Source: Myxococcota bacterium (lineage in GTDB: Bacteria; Myxococcota_A; UBA796; JAJRTE01). Taken from it: a stretch of 64,000 nt of DNA. The DNA is taken from contig JAJRTE010000192.1 of the NCBI GenBank assembly GCA_024278455.1, positions 22,752 to 86,751 of the forward strand. The letters run 5' to 3'. The position numbers and the translations under genes were made by a program. Below, piece after piece: positions 1-8,284 of the stretch. The notes beneath the pieces were generated by a model. That model did not search any database, was not told the DNA's origin, and saw only the letters and a list, made by a program, of their open reading frames with translations. Every line of letters begins with the position of its first letter. Within the stretch, counting starts at the first letter, position 1.

Positions 1-1
1 C

Positions 2-511
2 GAAGTCGCGCGGTTCCAGCGAATGCTGCGGCGCCCCCGGCACGTCCTCGCCCAGGCCTTCTCCCCGGTCGAACTCGAGTTGTGCCGGACCGCCGAGGAG
101 CCTGCCGCGCAGCTCGCAGCCGCGTTCGTCGTGAAAGAGGCCGTGTTCAAGGCACTGGGTTGCGGGTGGCTCGATAGCGATATCTTCTGGCTGGACGTGG
201 AGTTGTTGACCCCGCTATCGTCTATCCAGCCGGGAATACGGTTGCGCGGCGCTGCTGCGGAGATGCTGCAGGTCCGGGGAGGGACTCGCGTTGTCGGCGC
301 GCTGTGCCGTCGCGACGGCCTGATACTGGGCCAGATCATGTTGTTGGGCGGAGGGCTCGGCCGACGCAGGTCGTCGCACTGGCCTTTGGCCGGCACGCGC
401 ACCGCCACGAAGGATGTTGGTCCCGGCTCAGGATCGCAAACCCCGGCTCTCGAGGGGGGGGGCGGACTTTCCGGCCTGTCCGGGTGCATGGGTGGACGTA
501 GGGACGAATGA
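2..511 (+). CDS. AcpS-like 4'-phosphopantetheinyl transferase, 5' end cut by the window
   Basis: The reading frame is open from base 2, so the gene starts upstream of the window. The first residues (EVARF) match the conserved N-terminal segment of holo-ACP synthases, followed by FSPVELELC and the signature VVKEAVFKALG, where the Glu and Lys help bind Mg and CoA. The family transfers phosphopantetheine from CoA to the serine of carrier proteins; the obvious client is the carrier protein at 3825. Family similarity fades after about residue 115. The last 50 residues are low-complexity and cross a run of nine G (454-462), so the tail may be a poly-G frame artefact or a real extension. The stop (TGA) lies beyond an in-frame ATG of the next gene at 508, but that gene more likely starts at 559. 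Confidence 0.75.
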   Translation, partial: EVARFQRMLRRPRHVLAQAFSPVELELCRTAEEPAAQLAAAFVVKEAVFKALGCGWLDSDIFWLDVELLTPLSSIQPGIRLRGAAAEMLQVRGGTRVVGALCRRDGLILGQIMLLGGGLGRRRSSHWPLAGTRTATKDVGPGSGSQTPALEGGGGLSGLSGCMGGRRDE

Positions 512-558
512 GACGCGACATGACGTCGCGCCCGAAGGTCGTCCCGGGAGGATTGGCG

Positions 559-1707
559 ATGAATGAACGTCCGGTGAAGATTGTCGGGAGCGGCATCTAC
601 CTGCCGGGGGAGCCCGTCCGGTTCCACGATATCGAGAGCGTCCTGGGCGAACTGGACGAGGTGAGTCCGGAATTCAAGAAGTGGTACAAGCGGACCAGGA
701 ATCTGATGTACCAGATTCTCGGGATGGAGAACTACTACTACGCGATCGACCGCGCCACTGGGCGGGCCAACGATACCGCCGCCGGCATGGCGGCCAAGGC
801 GGCCCGACCGGCTCTCGAGATGGCGGGGATCGAGCCGGGGGACGTGGATCTCCTGGTGTACGGCTCGTCGTCGCTGGACCGCTTCATCTGTCCACCGACG
901 AGCGCCTTCGTTCAGCAGGAGTTGGGGATAGACTACTGTGCGGAGATGACGATCCATTCGAATTGCACGTCGTCGTACAAGGCCCTGCAGGTCGCTCACG
1001 ACCTCGTCGCGAACGGGCGATACGACGTCGCCCTGGTGTGCTCGAGCAACCTGGTCTCCTCCGCGCTCAAGGCATCCTTTTTCAACCAAGCCGTCATCGA
1101 GAAGAACCAGGCGATTCTCAGGTGGTTCCTGTCCGATGGCGCCGGTGCCATCGTCGTGAAGGCCGACGAAACCGGTAGTCCGGGGCTCTACTTCGTCGAC
1201 ACCTATGTCGAGTCCGTGGGCACCCGCTACCCGCCCCACATGTACAACATGTCGGGCTGCGCGTCCGAAGGACCGATCCACGACCATGAACACGGGCTGC
1301 ACCATATCACCCAGGACTACCGTGACGTCAGTCAGCTCGGCCCCAAGATGTTCATCGAGGGGTTCCTGAAGTTCTGCGACCTGTTCAAGCAGCGGTTCGG
1401 GGAAGAGGAGTACGTGCGCCGCATCCTCAACGCGTCCTATTTCCTGGTCAACGTGCCTACACGCCACCTCATCGACCTCGTCGCCGATGAGCTGATCGTG
1501 AAATTCAGCGAACTCCGAGAAGCGTCGTTCGACCTCTACTACTCCACGACGGAAAAGCGGGGCTACACGGGCCCGGCCGCCATCCTGATGACACTCGACA
1601 AGCTCCTGCGTACCGAGACGTTGAAAAACCACGAAACCATCGTGAGTTTCGTTACCGAATCCAGCAAGTGGATGAATGCCGGGTTCATGCTCGAGTGGCG
1701 AGAGTAG
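559..1707 (+). CDS. KAS III-like (FabH/thiolase-fold) enzyme with altered active site
   Basis: 382 residues of thiolase fold. The nucleophile is Cys136 in HSNCTSSYKAL, the usual place in beta-ketoacyl-ACP synthase III. The other two catalytic positions appear changed: the block equivalent to HQANxRIID reads NVPTRHLID (Asn298 at the His position) and the GNTS block reads GYTG (335-338), so the Asn is Tyr. FabH proteins use Cys-His-Asn for decarboxylative condensation; this one may be an acyltransferase or need a different partner residue, such as the nearby His302. The ATG at 559 is preferred over 508 because GGGAGG lies 9 bases upstream. It stops with TAG just before the dehydrogenase and is part of the acyl-chain operon. 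Confidence 0.8.
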   Translation: MNERPVKIVGSGIYLPGEPVRFHDIESVLGELDEVSPEFKKWYKRTRNLMYQILGMENYYYAIDRATGRANDTAAGMAAKAARPALEMAGIEPGDVDLLVYGSSSLDRFICPPTSAFVQQELGIDYCAEMTIHSNCTSSYKALQVAHDLVANGRYDVALVCSSNLVSSALKASFFNQAVIEKNQAILRWFLSDGAGAIVVKADETGSPGLYFVDTYVESVGTRYPPHMYNMSGCASEGPIHDHEHGLHHITQDYRDVSQLGPKMFIEGFLKFCDLFKQRFGEEEYVRRILNASYFLVNVPTRHLIDLVADELIVKFSELREASFDLYYSTTEKRGYTGPAAILMTLDKLLRTETLKNHETIVSFVTESSKWMNAGFMLEWRE

Positions 1708-1757
1708 AACATTGCACCGGCATGCGCGGGCCCCGTCGCCCGTGGGAGGGCAAGATC

Positions 1758-3017
1758 ATGACAATCAGGAAGGTTGGAATCCTGGGCGGCGGCAAGATGG
1801 GAACCGAGATCTTCAAGCTGCTCGGCGCATTCGACTTCGAGTTGGTCCTCTGGTCCCCGTTTCCCGAGGAGATCGAAGCCGCCGAAAAGGAACTCACCAG
1901 GAAGCTCCGGAGACGCGCCGCCAAGGGAGGGGCACGGGGAGAAGCCGCCGCCGCCAGCCTCGCACGCATGACGTTCGGAACCGACATGACCTTGCTGGCC
2001 GACGTGGACTTGGTCATAGAGGCGGTGATCGAAAGCCTGGAGCCGAAGCGCAAGGTCTTCAGGGATCTGGACCGTGTCGCCCGTCCGGACACCATCTTCG
2101 TGACCAACACATCTACGTTGTCGCCCACATCGATGGTGCCCTCCCCGGCCAGGGCCCAGCGCTTCGCCGGACTGCACTACTTCTACCCGGTCTCTCTCGT
2201 CAGCTTCGTGGAAGTCGTGCCTACTCGGAAAACCAGCCCGCAGGTCACCGAAGCGTTGGTCGAATTCGTTTCCCGAACCGGCAAGAAGCCCCTGGTCGTC
2301 ACCAGCGAGGTCAACGGGTACCTGGTGAACCGGCTGCTCGGCGCCTACTACAACGAAGGAGGAAACCTCGTTGGAGAGGGCTACTGGTCACCGCGGCAGG
2401 TCGACGAAATCAGCAGGAGATTCACAACGATAGGGCCTTGCGAAAGCGTCGACTACATCGGCACCGACGTGATCCTGTTCGGCGTGGAATCCGCCGACGA
2501 GAGCTGGGGCAGAAAAGACCACATCGCCGTACAGTCTCGCGGGCGAGAGCCGTGGACCAGCATGCATTTCCGGCTCAGGGATGATGGGCGCCTCGGCAGA
2601 AAGAGCGGTGCAGGCTTCTACCGGTACGAGGACAATCAGCCAGTGGATGACCCCGAGTACATCCACCAGGCCGTCAAGACCTTGCCTGTTTACCATCGGT
2701 CACCCGGATTCGATGAGGACACCGTGGAGAAACGCCTCTTCTACGCCCTCCTCCTCGAGGCCGTGCTGACATGGGAGCGCGGAATAGGAAGCAAAGAAGA
2801 TATCGACTACACCTTGAAGGAACTCCTCGGCCTCAAACAGGGACCGTTCGAGTACATCGAGGAGGTCGGGATCGACAAGATCAGGGACGACGCGACCCAG
2901 CTCGCGAAAAAGGTGGGGTCGCGCTATTGTCCCATAGGGTTCTTGCGACGCCCCGGCGACCTCATCACCGAATGGGAATACGACCCCTGGTTCAGGCACG
3001 ACCCGGCCGCCGGCTAG
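1758..3017 (+). CDS. 3-hydroxyacyl-CoA dehydrogenase
   Basis: 419 residues. The N-terminus is a Rossmann NAD site (GILGGGKMG). The catalytic His-Glu pair is recognisable in HYFYP and FVEVVP, and the conserved Asn in YLVNRLLG. Members interconvert 3-hydroxyacyl and 3-ketoacyl thioesters with NAD. At about 420 residues it is longer than the short (about 285-residue) form and carries two C-terminal helical domains. The start at ATG 1758 follows GGGAGGGC. With the hydratase immediately downstream it could run a beta-oxidation-like reduction/dehydration on an acyl carrier protein, filling the missing FabG/FabZ roles in this operon; that use is inferred. Stop codon TAG. Confidence 0.85.
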   Translation: MTIRKVGILGGGKMGTEIFKLLGAFDFELVLWSPFPEEIEAAEKELTRKLRRRAAKGGARGEAAAASLARMTFGTDMTLLADVDLVIEAVIESLEPKRKVFRDLDRVARPDTIFVTNTSTLSPTSMVPSPARAQRFAGLHYFYPVSLVSFVEVVPTRKTSPQVTEALVEFVSRTGKKPLVVTSEVNGYLVNRLLGAYYNEGGNLVGEGYWSPRQVDEISRRFTTIGPCESVDYIGTDVILFGVESADESWGRKDHIAVQSRGREPWTSMHFRLRDDGRLGRKSGAGFYRYEDNQPVDDPEYIHQAVKTLPVYHRSPGFDEDTVEKRLFYALLLEAVLTWERGIGSKEDIDYTLKELLGLKQGPFEYIEEVGIDKIRDDATQLAKKVGSRYCPIGFLRRPGDLITEWEYDPWFRHDPAAG

Positions 3018-3054
3018 GACCGGTTCGCCAACCCCATGGAAACGGGAGAGTATC

Positions 3055-3828
3055 ATGGCCGTGTTGAAGACGTCCCTCGATGACGGCATCCTGCTGGTCA
3101 CCATCGACAACCCGCCGCGCAACACCCTGTCCAGAGACGTCCTCGAGGCATTGTCCGCACTCGAGCCCACTCTATGTTCAGAAGAAGTCCAGGCCGTGAT
3201 CTTCACCGGGGCCGGGCGCCTGTTCTGCGCCGGCGCCGACGTCGACGAAATGCCATCCATCGAAAACCGCGAACAGCTCGAACTCATGTCCATGCGGGCC
3301 CACGCCTTCTTCGAATTCCTCGCATCCTTCCCCAAGCCGATCATCGCGGCCATCAACGGTACATGTCTCGGCGGAGGGCTCGAGCTGGCACTGGTCTGTC
3401 ACTTTCGCGTGCTATCCGAACGCGGAATGGTGGGGCTTCCGGAAATCGAGCTGGGATTGATGCCGGGTTGGGGCGGAACGCAGCGGTTGCCGCGGTTGAT
3501 CGGCGAGGGCCCCGCACTCGAAATGATCTGTACCGGGGCCTTGATCAGCCCGGAGGTCGCCCTGGCCCGCGGCCTGGTACACAAGGTCGTGCCCCGGAAG
3601 CAGGTCGTCCCGGAAGCCGTGGCCCTGGCGCGAAAACTGCTCGCGAAGAACCGGAGGGCGTTGCACCGGGCCATCCGAGCCACCCGTGCCGCGACCCACG
3701 TACCCCTGTCCGCAGGGTTGGAAATGGAACGAACCTTTTTTGCAGAACTTTGGGAAAGCGCGTTCAAAACGGCGCCGGCTGGCAAGGAAGACACCCCGGC
3801 TTCGATTGCGTCCAAGGAGGAATTATGA
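3055..3828 (+). CDS. Enoyl-CoA hydratase/isomerase family protein
   Basis: 257 residues of crotonase fold. Oxyanion-hole segments are FCAGADVDEM and GTCLGGGLELAL. The catalytic region has PEIELGLMPGWGGTQRL, with the Glu of PEI at the position of the second catalytic Glu of hydratases; an upstream Glu (LSERG) is near the other position. The family adds water to, removes water from, or isomerises enoyl thioesters. The gene starts at ATG 3055 behind GGGAG, and its TGA stop overlaps the ATG of the carrier-protein gene (ATGA at 3825), so the two are translationally coupled. Substrate unknown; operon context suggests a chain carried by the downstream ACP. Confidence 0.87.
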   Translation: MAVLKTSLDDGILLVTIDNPPRNTLSRDVLEALSALEPTLCSEEVQAVIFTGAGRLFCAGADVDEMPSIENREQLELMSMRAHAFFEFLASFPKPIIAAINGTCLGGGLELALVCHFRVLSERGMVGLPEIELGLMPGWGGTQRLPRLIGEGPALEMICTGALISPEVALARGLVHKVVPRKQVVPEAVALARKLLAKNRRALHRAIRATRAATHVPLSAGLEMERTFFAELWESAFKTAPAGKEDTPASIASKEEL

Positions 3829-4220
3829 TCCCGCGTTCGGAGATTGCGTCGAGAGTCATCGATGTGGTGGTCCAGGTTACCCTGACCGACAAAAGGCAGG
3901 TCAGCGAAGAGAGCCAATTGTACGAGGACCTGGGCGTCGAGTCGATCGATTTCATCGATATCATCTTCAACTGTGAGACCGAGTTCGAGATCGAGATTCC
4001 CAACGAATCGATTTTCACGGACAGAGAGTTTTTCAATCCGGAAAACGGCAACTGGAAGGATGGCACGTTCACAGAACAGGGCATCAAGACGCTGAAACAG
4101 TACCCATACCTCGATGCCTCGAAAATATCGGGGCCGGACCCTAAGGCATACCTGTACTCTCTGGGCATGTTGGTCGACTACATCGAGCATCGGTTGTCGT
4201 CAGGGAATGGCGGGGCGTGA
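3825..4220 (+). CDS. Acyl carrier protein with extended C-terminal half
   Basis: 131 residues. The phosphopantetheine site is Ser40 in LGVESIDFIDI, and the surrounding helices are ACP-like (LYEDLGVES, FEIEIPNESIFT). Ordinary bacterial ACPs have about 80 residues; here an extra segment of roughly 40 residues, rich in aromatics (FFNPENGNW, KQYPYLD), sits between helices II and the final helix (YSLGMLVDYIEHRL). It should carry the growing chain made by the neighbouring enzymes and be primed by the transferase at the window start. A strong ribosome site (AAGGAGG) lies inside the end of the hydratase gene, and the start overlaps that gene's stop. Confidence 0.85.
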   Translation: MIPRSEIASRVIDVVVQVTLTDKRQVSEESQLYEDLGVESIDFIDIIFNCETEFEIEIPNESIFTDREFFNPENGNWKDGTFTEQGIKTLKQYPYLDASKISGPDPKAYLYSLGMLVDYIEHRLSSGNGGA

Positions 4221-4444
4221 TGGGGCTCCGCGTCCAGCCTCGACCCAGTCTCCCGGGCGCGGTCCGCTGTGGCCGCCATTGCCGGGGCGTCTTGCGTGTC
4301 CACGCCGATGAGTTGCCGCCCTGCACCCCGGCAACGTCGAAGTGGTGGCGTGTCACGATCGGCCATGATCGGCGGTGGCTCCGCCACGACGCGACGAGGC
4401 GACATGCGGGATAGCGATCGCCCGGTCGCTCGAAGGATGACGGG
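4221..4444. other. Intergenic stretch inside the acyl/export operon
   Basis: About 220 bases separate the carrier-protein gene from the ABC permease, much more than elsewhere in this operon. Short open frames cross it but none has family features or a good ribosome site. It may hold an internal promoter or a processing site; I see no clear -35/-10 pair. Confidence 0.4.
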
Positions 4445-5686
4445 ATGTTCATCAGCCTCGTTCGCATCTCCGCCAGGAACGTTATCCGGAATGCGCGGCG
4501 CTCATTGATCACCTCGCTGGCCGTGCTCATCGGCACATTTTTCATCATCATGGCTCGAGGTATTCTGAACGGCCTGCAGGATGGCATGATTGCCGCCTTT
4601 ACGGAAACGCAGGCGGGCGACGTCCAGTTGCACACCCCCGGGTACCTCGCCGCTCTCGAGGCCTTTCCCCTCCACAAGTCTTTTCCGTTGGGAGCAGAAC
4701 TGGATGGTCTGCTGGCAGGTGTGAAAGAGATTCGAGCCTACTCGGGCCGAATCCTGTTCACGGGCATGATCAGCAACGGAGAGGACACGACGCTGTTCGT
4801 CGGCATGGGAGTGGACCCGGAGAACGAGTACCGCGTGTGTCCCCGGAACCGTAGAAACGTTCTTGCGGGAGGGACAGCACTCCGTCCGGACAAGCCTCGA
4901 GGCGTCGTGATTGGCAAGGGCTTGGCGAAGGCGCTAGGGGCGACGGTAGGCTCCGAGTTGACCATCCTGGCCACGCCTCGCCCCGGTGGCATCAACGGCA
5001 TGGACGTCGAAGTGGTGGGCGTGGCCGAATTCAAGATTCCGGGCATTGGCAACAAGGTCGTCCACATGCCGCTGAAGGCCGCCCAGAAGCTGCTCTACAT
5101 GGGCGACGATGTGACGGAGGTGGTGGTCGATGTAGCCAGCGGCGCCGACGTCGATCGCGTTCGAGATACCTTGCAGCGCCGCCTCGCAGGGGAATACAGC
5201 AACCTGCCGCTGGTCCCCAACACGTGGAAGGATGTGGGACGATTCTATGTGTCGATCAGCGAAATCCAGGACCAGGTGCTGGCCTACGTCATCGCCGTCC
5301 TGTTCGTCATCATGGTCGCCGGCATTGTGAACACCATGTTGCTGTCTGTCTTCGAGCGCGTGCGCGAAATCGGAACGATGATGGCCATCGGCGTGAGACG
5401 ATTCCGTATCCTGCTCCTGTTTTTCCTCGAGGCGTTGCTGCTGGGAGCGATCGGAGCGGTGGCCGGTGTGCTCCTCGGGGGTGCCTTGGTTTCGATCCTG
5501 GGGCGAACCGGGATGCCGTTGCCCGCGATCGGGACGTTCCGCGGCACACATATCCACCCGAGCATCGACCCCTGGTACTTGGCGGAAGTGGTCGGTGTTG
5601 CCCTCGCGGCGGCGGTGGTCGCGGCCATCTATCCCGCATGGCGCGCCTCGAGGATGGATCCTGCCGGTGCGTTGAGGTCCCTTTGA
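4445..5686 (+). CDS. ABC transporter permease, FtsX/MacB/LolCE type
   Basis: 413 residues with the layout of the MacB/LolCE group: one N-terminal membrane helix (ARRSLITSLAVLIGTFFIIM), a large periplasmic domain (about 45-270), then three helices carrying the FtsX segment (VFERVREIGTMMAIGV) and a C-terminal ending in a YPAWRASRMDPAGALR motif typical of the family. These permeases are mechanotransmission exporters working on lipoproteins, lipids or peptides at the outer leaflet of the inner membrane. The ATPase partner is encoded at 7538, separated by the outer-membrane protein gene. It starts at ATG 4445 after AAGGA. Confidence 0.88.
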   Translation: MFISLVRISARNVIRNARRSLITSLAVLIGTFFIIMARGILNGLQDGMIAAFTETQAGDVQLHTPGYLAALEAFPLHKSFPLGAELDGLLAGVKEIRAYSGRILFTGMISNGEDTTLFVGMGVDPENEYRVCPRNRRNVLAGGTALRPDKPRGVVIGKGLAKALGATVGSELTILATPRPGGINGMDVEVVGVAEFKIPGIGNKVVHMPLKAAQKLLYMGDDVTEVVVDVASGADVDRVRDTLQRRLAGEYSNLPLVPNTWKDVGRFYVSISEIQDQVLAYVIAVLFVIMVAGIVNTMLLSVFERVREIGTMMAIGVRRFRILLLFFLEALLLGAIGAVAGVLLGGALVSILGRTGMPLPAIGTFRGTHIHPSIDPWYLAEVVGVALAAAVVAAIYPAWRASRMDPAGALRSL

Positions 5687-5832
5687 CGCGGCTTGCGCGG
5701 AGACCCCGGAACGCCAGCCTCTGGCGACGAGAGACCGGGGAGCGACGTGGCAGCCTCCACGAGGTCCTGGGCGTGCGGCACGAGACCGGACGGCCGGGAC
5801 GGTTTTTCGGGCGGAAAAAGGAATCATCTACG

Positions 5833-7524
5833 GTGAGGTTGCAGTGCTGTCAGCCTGAACATCGACTGCGAAGGGGGGGGGCGTGCGTGGCCGTGCTCAT
5901 CACGTGCACCACGGTTCCCTTGTCCGCCCCTGTCTCGGCCAGTGCGACCGGCGACCTCGCCCCGGCGTCGCCGCCCAGTGGTGGGAACGGTCTCGAGCCG
6001 GGCGGATCGGCGAACGGCACAATCGAAGCACCTCTCGGCAGGGGAATGGAGGGGAGGCCGACATTGACATCGGGGGGCTACTTTCGTTCGGAGTTCTTCT
6101 ACAGGAGGCCAAACCTCTACTTCGGGTACGATGACATCCTTGGGACGTGGCTGCCGCGCGGTTCGCCATACACAGCTTTCGGCCTGGTCTCGCCGGCCCA
6201 CGCGGATGCCTATGCAGAGGCCAACCTCGAGTTGACATGGAACCCCTCATCCTGGGGCTCGACCTATGCCGACACCTCGGTTGTCTTCAGTACCCAGCCA
6301 CCACAGCAGTCGAGCTTCGAACAGGCGCAGGATGTGTTGATCGGTCTGGGCGTCCAGGACCCGAACACGGCCTCTTCCCAATATCCTGCGGGGGTACCGA
6401 TTCCCGGAACCTGGGAAGCCTTCCCGGTTCGGCCGCGACAGGTGCGGCTTCAGATCAACGAACTCTACCTGGCGCTCGAGGTGCCGGACTGGGCTTCCGC
6501 CGTTGTGGGAAAACGACGCCTCACCTGGGGAAGCGCTTTCACATGGACACCCCTCGACGTCGTCAACCCCCGGTTCAATCCCCTTGAGCCGACCTTGCAG
6601 CGGGAAGGTGCCTGGACCGCGGCCCTGGACCTCACCCACTTCTACCGGGCCGGGATGACGTTGTTGTATCGGCCTTGGGTCCAGGACAACGAATGGGGCC
6701 TACCCACCGAATGGGATTTCGACGAAAGCCTGTTCGCCGGGCGCCTGTACCTGAACCTCTTCATGAGCGATATCAACCTGGTCGGCTACCTGGATCGAGG
6801 ACGCGGCTATGGCGGAATGTCGTTCTCGAGGTACTTCGGAGACGTGGAACTCCACCTCGAGTCGCTGGTTCAGCGAGGAAGACCGACCTGGCTGGTGCGG
6901 GAGACCGGGGGCGCCATCCTGGAGGACGGGAGCCAGGCAGCTCCCTACGAGGTGGGGCAGTTCGACATGGCACGCTGCCGGGCTGGGGGCGATTGCCGAT
7001 GGTACCCGGACATCGTGTTCGGTGGGCGGTACACTTTCGACGATGGCTCGACGTTGCTCGTGGAGTACCTGTATCATGGCCCCGGGTACGACGCCGAGGA
7101 GTACGGTGTGTTCCGTGCCTTCACGTCCTACCTGCAGGAACAGTTGCCCCATGTCCTGGCGGAACTGCCTTCGGAGAACGGCACGTTCGGGGAGGAGGCG
7201 GCGGCGAGTTGGGCGGCAATGGTTTCGAACGCCCCGTACCTCTACCAGGAGACCAACACGCGAGTAAACTATCTTGGCATGAGTTTCTTGATGTCCGAGG
7301 TAGCAGGTATCGTCGAGCCGAGGGTCTCGGCGATATGCAACGTCGACGATGGGAGCGTGATCGTGTATCCTTCGGCAAACTTCTGGATGAGCCGGGGACG
7401 CCGTGGGCCTGGCGCGGTCTCTTTCCTGGCCGGCGTCATGGTATTCCTGGGGCATTCGAGTTCGCAGGTGGCGCTATATCCAGCGAAGTTCTCCGCGAAC
7501 CTGAGAGCGACGGCACGCTTTTGA
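5833..7524 (+). CDS. Predicted outer-membrane beta-barrel protein in ABC exporter operon
   Basis: About 563 residues. From the GTG at 5833 (AAAGGA about 11 bases upstream) the protein opens with a basic stretch, a hydrophobic core (ACVAVLITCTT) and an SASA cleavage-like site, a plausible signal peptide. The rest has alternating aromatic/polar strands (YLALEVPDWASAVVGKR, WTPLDVVNPRFNP, MSFSRYFGDVELHLES) like large porin-like proteins of the DUF1302 type; the family match is my impression. Lying between permease and ATPase genes, it probably gives the exporter its outer-membrane end. A run of nine G (5873-5881) sits inside the signal-peptide codons, so slippage would switch the gene off. GTG 5887, just after the run, is an alternative start. 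Confidence 0.65.
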   Translation: MRLQCCQPEHRLRRGGACVAVLITCTTVPLSAPVSASATGDLAPASPPSGGNGLEPGGSANGTIEAPLGRGMEGRPTLTSGGYFRSEFFYRRPNLYFGYDDILGTWLPRGSPYTAFGLVSPAHADAYAEANLELTWNPSSWGSTYADTSVVFSTQPPQQSSFEQAQDVLIGLGVQDPNTASSQYPAGVPIPGTWEAFPVRPRQVRLQINELYLALEVPDWASAVVGKRRLTWGSAFTWTPLDVVNPRFNPLEPTLQREGAWTAALDLTHFYRAGMTLLYRPWVQDNEWGLPTEWDFDESLFAGRLYLNLFMSDINLVGYLDRGRGYGGMSFSRYFGDVELHLESLVQRGRPTWLVRETGGAILEDGSQAAPYEVGQFDMARCRAGGDCRWYPDIVFGGRYTFDDGSTLLVEYLYHGPGYDAEEYGVFRAFTSYLQEQLPHVLAELPSENGTFGEEAAASWAAMVSNAPYLYQETNTRVNYLGMSFLMSEVAGIVEPRVSAICNVDDGSVIVYPSANFWMSRGRRGPGAVSFLAGVMVFLGHSSSQVALYPAKFSANLRATARF

Positions 7525-7537
7525 GGGCTGGTGCACC

Positions 7538-8284
7538 ATGTCGAGCGAGACACGAACGCAAGGGAGTAAGGTGGCTGATGGGGGGCGGGATGTGTCCCGG
7601 CCGGCCTCGGCGCTTCTGCGCCTCGAGAATGTGTGGAAAAAGTACACCATCGGGGCGGACGTGGTCGACGCCCTTCGAGGCATTGACCTCGAGGTGGACA
7701 GTGGCGAGTTCACCGTCGTGTCCGGACCCTCCGGCTCAGGCAAGACCACGCTGCTGAACATCATCGGTTGCCTCGATCGCCCCACGGAGGGCCGTTATCT
7801 CTTCGACGGCGTACCGGTGGCGTCGAGCGACTTCGATGACCTTGCCGAGCTGCGAAACCGGAAGATCGGCTTCGTTTTTCAGAGTTTCAACCTGATCCCG
7901 ATTCTAAACTGCTACGAGAATGTCGAGTTCCCGTTGCTCGTGAATCCACGCCCCATGTCGGCCTCGGAGCGCCGGGCTCTTGTCATGGATTTGCTCAAGG
8001 AGGTCGGCCTCGAACGCTACTGGAAGCATAAGCCGGATGAGTTGTCCGGGGGTCAGAAGCAGCGCATGGCCGTGGCTCGAGCGCTCGTCACCGGGCCGAG
8101 GTTGGTGTTGGCTGACGAGCCCACCGCGAATCTCGACACCAAGACCGCCATGTCCATCATCGACCTCATGCTCGAGCTGAACCTGGAGAAGGGCACGACG
8201 TTCTTGTTTTCGACCCATGACCATCGCATCGTCGATCGGGCCAGAAGGATTATTCAGTTGACGGATGGACGGCTCCATGTCTGA
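7538..8284 (+). CDS. ABC transporter ATP-binding protein, LolD/MacB type
   Basis: 248 residues. Walker A GPSGSGKTT at about residues 63-71, Q-loop in FVFQSFNLIP, signature LSGGQKQR at about 169, Walker B LVLADEPTANLD at about 185-196, and the H-loop His in STHDHR. This is the LolD/MacB subfamily that pairs with FtsX-type permeases, here the one at 4445. It energises release or export of a lipid, lipoprotein or peptide across the periplasm. Its end overlaps the start of the acyltransferase-like gene by a few bases, tying export to synthesis. Confidence 0.92.
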   Translation: MSSETRTQGSKVADGGRDVSRPASALLRLENVWKKYTIGADVVDALRGIDLEVDSGEFTVVSGPSGSGKTTLLNIIGCLDRPTEGRYLFDGVPVASSDFDDLAELRNRKIGFVFQSFNLIPILNCYENVEFPLLVNPRPMSASERRALVMDLLKEVGLERYWKHKPDELSGGQKQRMAVARALVTGPRLVLADEPTANLDTKTAMSIIDLMLELNLEKGTTFLFSTHDHRIVDRARRIIQLTDGRLHV

